From Enterococcus canis NBRC 100695 (GTDB lineage Bacteria > Bacillota > Bacilli > Lactobacillales > Enterococcaceae), in the NCBI RefSeq assembly GCF_001544375.1, contig NZ_BCQJ01000005.1, positions 1-64,000 on the forward strand: a DNA stretch of 64,000 bases, read 5' to 3'. Positions 44,090-52,725 of this stretch are shown here, in pieces. A program made the translations under genes and the position numbers. The notes beneath the pieces were generated by a model. It saw only the letters and a program-made list of their open reading frames with translations, did no database searches and was not told the origin of the DNA. The first letter of the stretch is position 1, and each line of letters starts with the position of its first letter.

Positions 44090-45112
44090 TTAGCGCCAGC
44101 CAAGTTCTGGTGCGACATCTTTTAAGATGGTATCTAATAAGTGGATATTGTATTCGACACCTAGTGTATTAGGAATCGTAATCAACACCGTATCTGCTTC
44201 CTTGATGGCTTCGTCTTCAGCCAATTCTTTCACTAATTGATCTGGTTCACCAGCAAAAGTCCGACCAAAAATAGTTGGGTTACGGTGATAGGCCAAGTAA
44301 CCAACAGAATCCTCTTGTGGTTCGCCATCTGCGCCGAATAATTTGCGGTCAAGGTCAGTGGTGATTGGTTGAATCGAACGAGTAACTAGTGTTCTTGGTT
44401 CAAAGTTATGACCTGCTTGTTTCCAAGCTTCTTTAAAGGCCCGCAGTTGATTGGCTTGTTGGACATGGAATGGTTCGTTGGATTCATAGTTCACCAAGGT
44501 AGAAGATTGTAAGTTCATACCATGCTGAGCCGCCCAAATCGCTGTTTCTATTGAGCCAGCGCCCCACCAGATGCGTTCGCGTAAACCTTCAGAATAAGGT
44601 TCCAAGCGCAATTTGCCAGGTCCTTGTGGAAACATGGGCATTGGATTAGGTTCTGCAAAAGCATTGCCTTCTAGTAAATCCAAAAATTCCAACGTCCGTT
44701 GGCGCGTAATTTCTTTAATTTCTTCTTCACTATAATCATAGCCAAAGTATTGCCAACCATCTAATACTTGTTCAGGTGAGCCACGACCCACGCCTAATTC
44801 CACACGCCCTTGTGTAATAATGTCCGTCAAGCTGGCATTTTCAGCCATCATATACGGATTTTCGTAACGCATGTCGATCAAACCAGTCCCAATCTCGATT
44901 TTGCTAGTCTTAGCGCCAATCGCAGATAATAATGGGAAAGGTGAACCGATTTGTGGTGCAAAATGGTGAACCCGGTAATAAGCGCCATCGATCCCAATTT
45001 TTTCTGCTTCTATGGCTAACTCAATAGATTGCAGATAAGCATCACTGGCAGTTTTAACCAATGAACCGCGGTCCATCCAATGACCAAAACTCAAAAACCC
45101 AATTTTTTTCAT
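44090..45112 (-). CDS. LLM class flavin-dependent oxidoreductase
   Basis: The 340-residue luciferase-like enzyme begins KKIGFLSFGHW and has YRVHHFAPQIGSPFPLLSAI, IEIGTGLIDMRYENP and VELGVGRGSPEQVLDG blocks typical of the family. It uses FMNH2 to oxidise an unknown substrate. A promoter gap of about 200 bp without other genes lies upstream; it stands alone. Confidence 0.88.
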   Translation of the reverse strand: MKKIGFLSFGHWMDRGSLVKTASDAYLQSIELAIEAEKIGIDGAYYRVHHFAPQIGSPFPLLSAIGAKTSKIEIGTGLIDMRYENPYMMAENASLTDIITQGRVELGVGRGSPEQVLDGWQYFGYDYSEEEIKEITRQRTLEFLDLLEGNAFAEPNPMPMFPQGPGKLRLEPYSEGLRERIWWGAGSIETAIWAAQHGMNLQSSTLVNYESNEPFHVQQANQLRAFKEAWKQAGHNFEPRTLVTRSIQPITTDLDRKLFGADGEPQEDSVGYLAYHRNPTIFGRTFAGEPDQLVKELAEDEAIKEADTVLITIPNTLGVEYNIHLLDTILKDVAPELGWR

Positions 45113-45320
45113 GGTGGAAGTTCCTCCTTTATGTATGCTTTATCAGATTGATCCGATAAATTATTTTGATTTTACTACGTTTTTTGAAAAAATACGAATA
45201 TTTGTGCCGGCTAGAGGTGGTTGGCAGTTTTTGGTTATTTTAAAGGCGATTATTTTAAAAAAATGAAAAGTCAGCGCTATAAAAACACTGACTAGAATGA
45301 ATAACTATAAGCAAAAAGGA

Positions 45321-45962
45321 TTAAGATTCTTCCTGTACATTAGGAGTCATATGGAAAGTCAGTTCCTCTGCTGTGTAGGGTGGCGCCATACGTATGCCTG
45401 AGAAGGCAGTATCTTTAACTTCAAATCCTAATAATTGTGCTGTTTTTACCGCAAACTCTCGGTATGCAAAACCAATCGCGGTTAAGATACGGGCTTGGTC
45501 ATCATAAACAAGTGGTTGACGCACGATGTTCTCTTTCTGAAAAAAGGTGAATTCATCCAGAGTTTCCTCAAACAAGCCGGAGGTAAATTTCACATTATCC
45601 AAGACACCAGCCTTGGCAAGTAGCATAGGCGCAGAAGAAATAGCAACAATCAACGGTCGCACGGACATAGTTGCTAGCGGCTTCAGAAATTTAATCAGGT
45701 CTTTGTCTTCTGCTATTGGATAAGGATTCATAATCCCACTCAAAATGATCACTTCGTATTCAGAAAAGTTGACTTCCTTTAAGTTTTTATTTGGCTGGAT
45801 TTGAAAACAATCCTCCGATTGAATCAGCTTTTTTCCCGTTCCAACGGTATCTAACTGCCACATTTCTTCCCATGGCTGGAAAACCGTTAAGTAATCAGTC
45901 AATAAGGTAATCTCGCTCAATGACATTCCTTCGTAGGTGAGAATCAAGGCTTTTTTCTGCAT
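45321..45962 (-). CDS. DJ-1/PfpI superfamily protein, divergent
   Basis: The 213-residue protein has a DJ-1/PfpI-like fold (ALILTYEGMSLSEITLLTDY; VIILSGIMNPYP). The usual nucleophile elbow reads AISSAPMLLAKAG, with Ser where Cys normally stands, so the classical catalytic Cys is missing. ATG 45962 is preferred by spacing to AAGGAG. Function unknown. Confidence 0.72.
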   Translation of the reverse strand: MQKKALILTYEGMSLSEITLLTDYLTVFQPWEEMWQLDTVGTGKKLIQSEDCFQIQPNKNLKEVNFSEYEVIILSGIMNPYPIAEDKDLIKFLKPLATMSVRPLIVAISSAPMLLAKAGVLDNVKFTSGLFEETLDEFTFFQKENIVRQPLVYDDQARILTAIGFAYREFAVKTAQLLGFEVKDTAFSGIRMAPPYTAEELTFHMTPNVQEES

Positions 45963-46116
45963 CACAATACTCCTTTTTAGTTTTTAGTATAGCATAAGGT
46001 GATGTTAGCAAAGAATTCTTGAATATGATTAGGAAGATATTATTGAAGGATGACTAGGAAGAAAGGTATTGAGCTTATAGAATAAATCAAGTTAAAAAGA
46101 CTTATTGTTCACAAAT

Positions 46117-46162
46117 AAAGAGCTTAGAACCCTTATAAATAAAAGGTTCTAAGCTCTTTTAT
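46117..46162. terminator. Strong hairpin terminator, perhaps the original guaA terminator
   Basis: A perfect 15-bp stem, AAAGAGCTTAGAACC (46117-46131) / GGTTCTAAGCTCTTT (46145-46159), lies just beyond the island's right repeat. On the minus strand, where the surface-protein gene and ancestral guaA read, it is followed by ATTTG. Its place directly after the repeat suggests that it once followed guaA. Confidence 0.7.
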
Positions 46163-46163
46163 G

Positions 46164-47840
46164 CTATTCCCACTCAATGTAAACATTCTTGTAGAAACCT
46201 TTAGCTTGACGATAAGCATTCAAAGCACTCTCAAATTTGGCAGTCATACTTGCTGAATAAGTTGGCGTTTTTTCAGGTAATTTCGAAAAATCAGAAGTAT
46301 CTTGTTTTTCTTCTAACTGGTTGATTGCGTTTTGCAATTTCTGCTTAATATCATCTACTTGTTTTTGGGTAGCATTTTTATCATTAATCACTTGTTTTGC
46401 TTCCGCTTTTACTTGGATAAACTTGTTCCACGAAGAATCGGTAAATTTATCTGGATCATAAGAAGAAGTAGAGTTATAAAGTGAGATTAGCGCGTCTTTG
46501 TTAATGATTGCTTGTTTAACCAAATTATTTTTCGCTGTTTCTAAAGAATCTTTAGCATTATCAATTTCTTCTTGAGTGGCATTCTCATTGGCTAAAACAG
46601 TCACTGCTTCTGAAAAAGCTTGATGGAATGAATTCCACGATTCTGCTGTATATGAATCAGCTTGATAATCTTTTACTTCATTAATTAACGCTTGCAAGGC
46701 ACTTTTATATGTTTGAGCAGGTTGTTCAGCTTTTACTAATCCATCAATTGTTTGTTGTAAGGCAGTAGTCATATTATCAACTTGTACTTGAGTCGCATTA
46801 GTATCTTGAATAATCACTTTTGCTTGTTCACGAACAGTTTTGAATGTATTCCATGAATTTGTTTCGTAATCCGTACTCGTTAGGTCAGTCACGCTATTAT
46901 ATAGCTGAACCAATGCCGCTTTATCCACTTGAACAGGTTGTTCAACTTTAACTAAACCAGCGATAACATTTTGTAAATTTGAAACCATTGTATCGACTTC
47001 ATCCTGAGTAGCATCAGTATTTTGTAACAATGCTTGGGATTCATTTCTTACTACTTTAAAGTTGTTCCACGAATCAGGTGTATATTCAGTAGAAATTAAG
47101 TTAGTCACTGAATTGAAAAGATTGGTTAAGACAGTTTTATCCACGATCACTGGTGTTGGATTTTCCGGATCGATAGGTTTTTCAGGATTAACAGGTGGTT
47201 CTGGATCAATTGGTTTCTCTGGTTCAACAGGAGTTTCAGGTTGAACAGGTGGTTCTGGTGCAGAAGGTAAAGTTGGTTTCTCTGTATTTTGGTTAGTATT
47301 TGTATCATTATTCTTTGGTGGAGTATAAGTGCCACCATTACTTTCTACATTCTTTGCTTTGTCAGTTTCAGTTTGGTTAACAACAGGCTTATTTTCATCT
47401 GTATTCATTACTACTTTAGTTTTACCATCTTGACCTTGTACTGCTACCACTCGATTATCTTCACCCGTTTTTTTGTCAATTTCAGCACCAAAAACCAGTT
47501 TGTTTCCTGCGAAAATTAGATCAACATTTTCAATCTGATTGATCTCAGCTAAACGAGTGATTGAAATGTTTATTGCTTCTGAAATCGCAGATAAGGTATC
47601 GCCCCATTTTATTAGATATTCATTCCCATTTATTTCTTCCTTGATTTGTTCTGCTGTTCGAGCAATCCAGACACCGTCATTTTCATCGGCAAAAGCTGAT
47701 GTATCGCTTAATAGTAACGATCCACCTAAAACAGTTGAGAATAAAAGACTTTTAATAAGCCATTTTTTCTTTGCTTTGTATATTGTTTTTCTTTCCACTT
47801 TTTCTGAAACAGTAATATTTTTGAACTCCTTGTTTTTCAT
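46164..47840 (-). CDS. Secreted LysM protein with four FIVAR-like repeats
   Basis: The 558-residue protein has a long signal peptide (cut near AFA-DE, about 51), one LysM peptidoglycan-binding domain (about 75-118), a Pro-rich linker of PEPPV/PEKPI repeats and four related units of about 65 residues, each with an SWNxF core and a DATQ/NATQ turn (FIVAR-like three-helix modules). There is no LPXTG anchor or enzyme domain; the wall link is LysM alone. ATG 47840 follows AAGGAGG. The last codons (IEWE-stop) lie in the island's right repeat, so the C terminus may have been cut or remade by integration. Confidence 0.85.
   Translation of the reverse strand: MKNKEFKNITVSEKVERKTIYKAKKKWLIKSLLFSTVLGGSLLLSDTSAFADENDGVWIARTAEQIKEEINGNEYLIKWGDTLSAISEAINISITRLAEINQIENVDLIFAGNKLVFGAEIDKKTGEDNRVVAVQGQDGKTKVVMNTDENKPVVNQTETDKAKNVESNGGTYTPPKNNDTNTNQNTEKPTLPSAPEPPVQPETPVEPEKPIDPEPPVNPEKPIDPENPTPVIVDKTVLTNLFNSVTNLISTEYTPDSWNNFKVVRNESQALLQNTDATQDEVDTMVSNLQNVIAGLVKVEQPVQVDKAALVQLYNSVTDLTSTDYETNSWNTFKTVREQAKVIIQDTNATQVQVDNMTTALQQTIDGLVKAEQPAQTYKSALQALINEVKDYQADSYTAESWNSFHQAFSEAVTVLANENATQEEIDNAKDSLETAKNNLVKQAIINKDALISLYNSTSSYDPDKFTDSSWNKFIQVKAEAKQVINDKNATQKQVDDIKQKLQNAINQLEEKQDTSDFSKLPEKTPTYSASMTAKFESALNAYRQAKGFYKNVYIEWE
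46165..46177. repeat. Right direct repeat (att) of the guaA island
   Basis: TATTCCCACTCAA recurs exactly at 52727-52739, the last codons of guaA. On the minus strand it reads TTGAGTGGGAATA. The guaA 3' end is a known target of tyrosine integrases, with a GAGTGGGAATA-type core. Confidence 0.75.
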
Positions 47841-47901
47841 AGTTTCCTCCTTAATCAATTTGCTTACAATAACCATTTTAGCAATGATAACCAGCTTTTG
47901 A

Positions 47902-47916
47902 ATTGCAAAATGCAAT
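47902..47916. promoter_or_regulatory. Palindrome between divergent surface-protein and RHH genes
   Basis: ATTGCA-AAA-TGCAAT is a perfect inverted repeat in the 129-bp divergent gap. Given the ribbon-helix-helix protein encoded next to it, it is a plausible autoregulatory operator. Confidence 0.4.
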
Positions 47917-47969
47917 GCTTCTTTGACGTGCTAAACAAAATACAATTAGCTATAATGGAGGTATGACAA

Positions 47970-48152
47970 ATGAATAATTTTAGAATTAAACCTAATAGAA
48001 AAGAAACGGAAAATAAAACTATTAGATTTCCTGTTCCTTTAATAGAAAAAATTGAGGAAGTTATAGCAGAGAATGATGCAACTTTCTCAAGCTTTGTTAT
48101 TCAAGCTTGTGAATATGCTTTAGAAAATATGAAAAAAAGTGAAGAGAGCTAA
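47970..48152 (+). CDS. Small ribbon-helix-helix (Arc/CopG-like) protein
   Basis: The 60-residue protein begins with a basic tail, then a beta strand (KTIRFPVPL) and two helices (IEKIEEVIAEN, FSSFVIQACEYALENM), the pattern of a ribbon-helix-helix DNA-binding dimer. ATG 47970 follows GGAGG. It lies 57 bp before the giant NTPase gene on the same strand and probably regulates that unit. An antitoxin-like role is possible. Confidence 0.7.
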   Translation: MNNFRIKPNRKETENKTIRFPVPLIEKIEEVIAENDATFSSFVIQACEYALENMKKSEES

Positions 48153-48209
48153 TCAGAAAATTGAAATGATCTAATTATCGAAAAATATACTGTGAGAGGA
48201 GGGGAGATA

Positions 48210-51200
48210 GTGAATTTTTTTTCATTAAAACCCAGAAATAGGAAAGAGGAAGTAAAGAATTACGAAACATATAAAGAGGCATTGGATTATTGTTTTACTG
48301 AAAAGAATGAAATCAATAATATAGGTATTATAGGTGACTATGGAACTGGTAAGAGCACAGTTATTGGAACCTATGTAAAAAACGAAATAGATAATGATAA
48401 ATATGACGTGATAAACGTGTCTTTGCTGACACTTAAAAATGATGAGACTGATAGTTTAATTTTATTGAAAAATATAATTAAGCAAATTGTTCAAAATCCT
48501 AAAAAAGATTTGGAACACAACATTTTAAAGTTTAGATCATTACAACTGAATCGTAAATCGTTAGTTGTTATCTCAATGTTTATTTTTATTTTTTTGTTTT
48601 TTTTCTTCATGAATACAGAGTTATTAGCTAAGCTGCCAATAGTAAATCATGTTCTAAATTGGGGGATTCCGTTAGAAATATTCAAAATTGTACAGTATTT
48701 TCTGTTGATAGCAACGGTGGTACTGTTTCTGCTTTATTTATATCCAAAACTTCTATCGGGGTTCAAGATTAGTAAGTTTAATGTTGCGTCGACTATTGAT
48801 GCAGAAGTTGAAAAATTTACAGATGTCATCACAAGTGACGAGTTTGATTATTTAGAGTACCTAATCTATCTTTTGAGAAGGAAAAATAAGAATCTATTAC
48901 TTATAATTGAAGATATCGATAGATATGAAAATATAAAAATTTTCCAACAGTTAAGAGAAGTAAATAATCTGCTTAATGGTAGTGATGAAAAAAATTTTTA
49001 TAAGTTTGTTTATGCAGTTGGAAATAGTTTGTTTTCAGAATTTTCAAAGAAAGATAAAGTGGATATAGATAAGATATATCACTCTGGTTTTAAGGATAAT
49101 GTAACAAAATTTTTTGACTTTGCTATAAACATTACGCCGGTTATGGATAATCAAAATAGCTATGAATTCATTAAGAAGACATTCCCTAACATAGTTAGTG
49201 AGGGAGCTATGAAAGATGAAGACTTGTTTATGATTTCTCAATATATTAATTCTCCCAGAGTACTAATTGATGTGGTTAATGATTATCAGATTATGAAGGC
49301 TATTATTGATATTGGCGATAAAGAAGAGTTTAGTGATTTAAAATTATTCTATTTCACAATACTAAAAAGTCGCTTTTATAATTTTTATGAAATAATACAT
49401 GATATCTTTGAAGATATGCGGCTTATTACAAAGCTTTATAATAGTAAGGACCAATATGAGCATATAGAAAAGAATCGGAAAGAAGATTTTTTTTCAAGAT
49501 GTTTACTTGTCGGTGCGAGAAAAAATGCCAATAATCATATAAATATTTCAACTCTGGAGCAACTTTGGCGTGGTGTAAAGGAGCAATCTAGTATTGAAGA
49601 AGTTAGTATCAATTATGGTAATACCACTTTGTATAGTTCATATGGAACCGTATTGAAATTAGATGAAGTATTAGAAGATATTGAGTCTAATAATATGGAG
49701 TATATTTTTTCAGCAGAAGAATATAGAAAAAAAAGAAAAACACCTGTATTCTTGAGTGATAGAAGTATGTCAGAGACTATTTCCTTGTATTATTCTGATA
49801 AGAGTGAATTGATTACAGGAATTATTAAAGATGTTGAAAACAGAAGAAAAAACGATCCGAATAAGCTTGTTTTTTCAATTAAAGAATTTCTAAATATAGA
49901 TTTTGTTAAACTGGGAATTCTTGAAAATATTTTGAATATGAATGACTATAATATGTACATTTCAAACAACTATTTGGAAGTTAACGACGCTACTTTTATT
50001 AAGAACTTTAATCTCTTAGAAAACAGAACAGATTTATATACACTTAAACTATATGATCCTGCGACGATTTTATCCAAAATGAAGGAAGACAAAATCAGAA
50101 ATCATAATGGTTTGAATGTTTACCTTATCAGTTGGATATACACAAAAGGGATATCAAATAGTAAGACCAATAAATTAATATATAATGCAGTTAATGAGGA
50201 AAGCTTTATATATGAATTTTTAAAATTTGAACAAGATATAGATAAAATCGATTTTCTTTTTATAAATATATCTCAAGTTAAGAATTCTGATAGTCTTAAG
50301 CAGATAATTGATTGGTTAGATGGAAATTGTGATGACTTTGAACGTATTGTATCCCGAATTTCTCAAAAAAATAGCCTCCCAATACTGGCAACGAATTATA
50401 AGGAAAAGTTGTATCAAGAATTGATAATGCTTGAAATAGCTGATATGTCAGAGGACAAAACGTTGATCTTTGTTATTGACAAAGTAAGGAATGGCTACGT
50501 AGAACTTTTAAATCTTATTCTGGAAAAGTATGAAAATCTTATTCGTGATGAAGAAGATTTTGATAATAGTAAGTGGCTAGAAGAATTCAACCGAGACCTA
50601 AGCATATTTACGCCGAATTTAGATGAAAATAGTGCATTAATCGTGTTCAGAGCATACAGAATAGAGAAGAACATCAAGGTGAAATTACTTTCAGATATTA
50701 AGAATGATGCACTGTTATCACGCATATATAAGAATAATATATATGAGTATAATATTGAGAATGTGGAGTTCATTCTTTCTGAGTTTGAAAACACTCGAAT
50801 AAAGGATTTTGAACCGTATGCACAGTATTCTTTAGAAAACAAAACTAAGTTATTTGACTATATAGAGAAAAATGGAAATCTATCTTTTAGCTTAGAAAAA
50901 GAATGGGATAAAGCAATATTATCTCTTTTATTTAATGAACAAAGTGATAGTGATTTTGATGAAGCGCTACAATTTTTGAGTCAGTTTAATCCAATAGTTT
51001 TTCACTCATTGAATGATTTAAATTTGAGCTTCTCTAAACTTACAATTTTTTCAAAATACACTATATTATATGAAAACTCATATCTAAATTTGCAGTATTT
51101 ATATGAATCTACTGCTATTGAAGATAAGGAACAGGATGAAATGATAAAGGAAATATTAATACATTGGGATTTTGATTTTTATCAACTGTACAATGATATT

Positions 51201-51851
51201 GAAGACATTTTTCAGGATGAACAAATTAAAAACATTGTATATCAAGCTCTTTTTGAGAATGAGAATGAGAATGTGGATGCTGAACTGTTTGAGAAGTATG
51301 TACAAAAATACGATGATATCTTAGAAACAACGACGACAATTTCTTCACCGGAAAAATTACAGATACTCTATAAATGGGATAAAGTTAAGTATTCGTTTGA
51401 AAGTATTAGTGTCTGTGATTTAAAAATATTGAAATTTCTATTTGATAAGAAAAAAGAAGCTTTATACTCTGAAATATTGACTTGGGATGAAGCACCAGTA
51501 ATTCAAGTACTAAATAATTTTGAAGATTACACTTTGAGAAAAAAATACTTAATAGAATTATTACACAATGAAAAAATTGGCATAGAGTATTCGATAAATC
51601 TTATTTCTATCTTCTTGAAAGAATCACTTGAGGGAGAAACAGTTGAATTATTAGTGAGAGAAAGTATCATTTTATTAAACGAAGTTCCAAGTGATGAGCA
51701 AAATATAGTGAAATTAGTATCAATGATTTCTAATAAAAAGGGTCAAAGGACTGTTTCCAAGGATTATTTAAATTTTGCTAGATTGCTTAAAGAAAAAAGA
51801 CTTGCAACTTATGATGAAAGACTTGATAAAGTCACCATAAAATATAATTAG
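48210..51851 (+). CDS. Giant membrane P-loop NTPase, YobI-like/KAP-related
   Basis: The 1213-residue protein has Walker A GDYGTGKST at about 42-50, two membrane helices (about 118-134 and 160-178) inserted inside the NTPase domain, and Walker B LLLIIEDIDRY near 230-240, as in YobI/KAP-type NTPases. Then come about 900 residues of helix-rich, acidic sequence without recognised domains, resembling the large sensor tails of STAND-like defence proteins. GTG 48210 sits behind AGGAGGGG; the frame opens 18 bases earlier. It is encoded with an RHH protein inside the guaA island. A defence role is inference. Confidence 0.78.
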   Translation: MNFFSLKPRNRKEEVKNYETYKEALDYCFTEKNEINNIGIIGDYGTGKSTVIGTYVKNEIDNDKYDVINVSLLTLKNDETDSLILLKNIIKQIVQNPKKDLEHNILKFRSLQLNRKSLVVISMFIFIFLFFFFMNTELLAKLPIVNHVLNWGIPLEIFKIVQYFLLIATVVLFLLYLYPKLLSGFKISKFNVASTIDAEVEKFTDVITSDEFDYLEYLIYLLRRKNKNLLLIIEDIDRYENIKIFQQLREVNNLLNGSDEKNFYKFVYAVGNSLFSEFSKKDKVDIDKIYHSGFKDNVTKFFDFAINITPVMDNQNSYEFIKKTFPNIVSEGAMKDEDLFMISQYINSPRVLIDVVNDYQIMKAIIDIGDKEEFSDLKLFYFTILKSRFYNFYEIIHDIFEDMRLITKLYNSKDQYEHIEKNRKEDFFSRCLLVGARKNANNHINISTLEQLWRGVKEQSSIEEVSINYGNTTLYSSYGTVLKLDEVLEDIESNNMEYIFSAEEYRKKRKTPVFLSDRSMSETISLYYSDKSELITGIIKDVENRRKNDPNKLVFSIKEFLNIDFVKLGILENILNMNDYNMYISNNYLEVNDATFIKNFNLLENRTDLYTLKLYDPATILSKMKEDKIRNHNGLNVYLISWIYTKGISNSKTNKLIYNAVNEESFIYEFLKFEQDIDKIDFLFINISQVKNSDSLKQIIDWLDGNCDDFERIVSRISQKNSLPILATNYKEKLYQELIMLEIADMSEDKTLIFVIDKVRNGYVELLNLILEKYENLIRDEEDFDNSKWLEEFNRDLSIFTPNLDENSALIVFRAYRIEKNIKVKLLSDIKNDALLSRIYKNNIYEYNIENVEFILSEFENTRIKDFEPYAQYSLENKTKLFDYIEKNGNLSFSLEKEWDKAILSLLFNEQSDSDFDEALQFLSQFNPIVFHSLNDLNLSFSKLTIFSKYTILYENSYLNLQYLYESTAIEDKEQDEMIKEILIHWDFDFYQLYNDIEDIFQDEQIKNIVYQALFENENENVDAELFEKYVQKYDDILETTTTISSPEKLQILYKWDKVKYSFESISVCDLKILKFLFDKKKEALYSEILTWDEAPVIQVLNNFEDYTLRKKYLIELLHNEKIGIEYSINLISIFLKESLEGETVELLVRESIILLNEVPSDEQNIVKLVSMISNKKGQRTVSKDYLNFARLLKEKRLATYDERLDKVTIKYN

Positions 51852-51900
51852 GACGGTGTATATTTAAGATTGTACTGATTACTTGTTTATTGAATGAGAT

Positions 51901-51940
51901 AAAGCAATCCACTCAAAATTGATTGGGTTGCTTTTAATTT
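51901..51940. terminator. Terminator after the NTPase gene
   Basis: The stem AAAGCAATCC / GGGTTGCTTT (one mismatch) is followed by TAATTT on the plus strand. It separates the NTPase gene from the convergent broken gene. Confidence 0.6.
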
Positions 51941-52377
51941 ATTCAATAAAGGTATATTTTTCTGATTGAATCAATTGATAGACTTTTTTACAGAACTGAG
52001 CACTTAGTAATTCAGTACCCTTTCTTCCGTCAACTTTGAAGTTATCTTCTAAAGTCTTGACGGATAAGTCTGTATAATTCTCCAACTCAATCTCATCAAT
52101 TGGCTGATGAAATTTAAAGTTGTCAATTTTATAATAAAGAAAATATTGTATTCTGCTCTTTTCAATCAGAATTGTATTTATTTCCTGTAGTTAATGACCA
52201 ACCTGTTGATCTGACTTGATGAGGTTTAATTTGTGAGTATTCGGGTTGATCGCTGTATACAATTTTATAAAACTCACTCTTAAAAGTTGCTTGATGGATT
52301 TCAATAGGTTTAAACAAACTTAAGATATTTGATTTCATAGTATATGCGTCATTCATTTTTTCTTCATAACTCTGCAT
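51939..52377 (-). pseudogene. Frameshifted small island gene
   Basis: A 71-codon frame starts at ATG 52377 (MQSYEEKMNDAYTMKSNILS) and stops at 52162. In the next frame the sequence goes on as INTILIEKSRIQYFLYYKID, then KVDGRKGTELLSAQFCKKVY, and ends at TAA 51939. The two parts read as one protein of about 145 residues broken by a frameshift near 52170-52190. I do not recognise the family. Confidence 0.55.
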
Positions 52378-52538
52378 GCATGAATAAGCGTGTCTATAAT
52401 TTGAATATCTATATTCGTTTCTTTTGTCACGATAATTCTTAGCACGTTTATTGATTGTAAAAAAGCTACATGTCCAATCAACTCTTTGTCTACTTCATTG
52501 TTCTTTACTAATTTGCTGTATTTTGTAGGTGTCTTCAT
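52353..52538 (-). CDS. Small hypothetical island protein
   Basis: The 61-residue protein (MKTPTKYSKLVKNNEVDKEL at its start) has ribosome site AAGGATGG at good spacing and overlaps the next, broken gene by 25 bp, which suggests a two-gene unit. It is helical, without membrane segments. The family is unknown. Confidence 0.5.
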   Translation of the reverse strand: MKTPTKYSKLVKNNEVDKELIGHVAFLQSINVLRIIVTKETNIDIQIIDTLIHACRVMKKK

Positions 52539-52593
52539 TTTATATCCATCCTTTTCTATTTTTGGTAGTGAAAGGATGAAAGTAATGCAAAAT

Positions 52594-52630
52594 AACCCTG
52601 CTAAACATAGAAAGTTTGGCAGGGTTTTTG
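52594..52630. terminator. Hairpin terminator inside the island, near guaA
   Basis: A 13-bp stem, AACCCTGCTAAAC / GTTTGGCAGGGTT (one G-T pair), has TTTTTGG on the plus side and ATTTTGC on the minus side. It may now terminate guaA in place of the displaced original. Confidence 0.72.
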
Positions 52631-52725
52631 GCAGGAAACCATATAAAATTAAGCAGTTTTATCCACTTTATAATCACAATAAACGCTGTTAAATGGGCGT
52701 TCTCAATTCAATTTGTGTTGGCTCT

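Noticed and set aside
47062-47338. Gly/Ser-rich and Leu/Gln-rich frames at the Pro-rich linker
   Set aside because: They are other-frame readings of the PEPPV/PEKPI repeats of the LysM protein.
46679-47338. Possible CRISPR-like periodic repeats
   Set aside because: The periodicity comes from FIVAR protein modules and Pro-rich codon repeats; the units are diverged and lack spacers.
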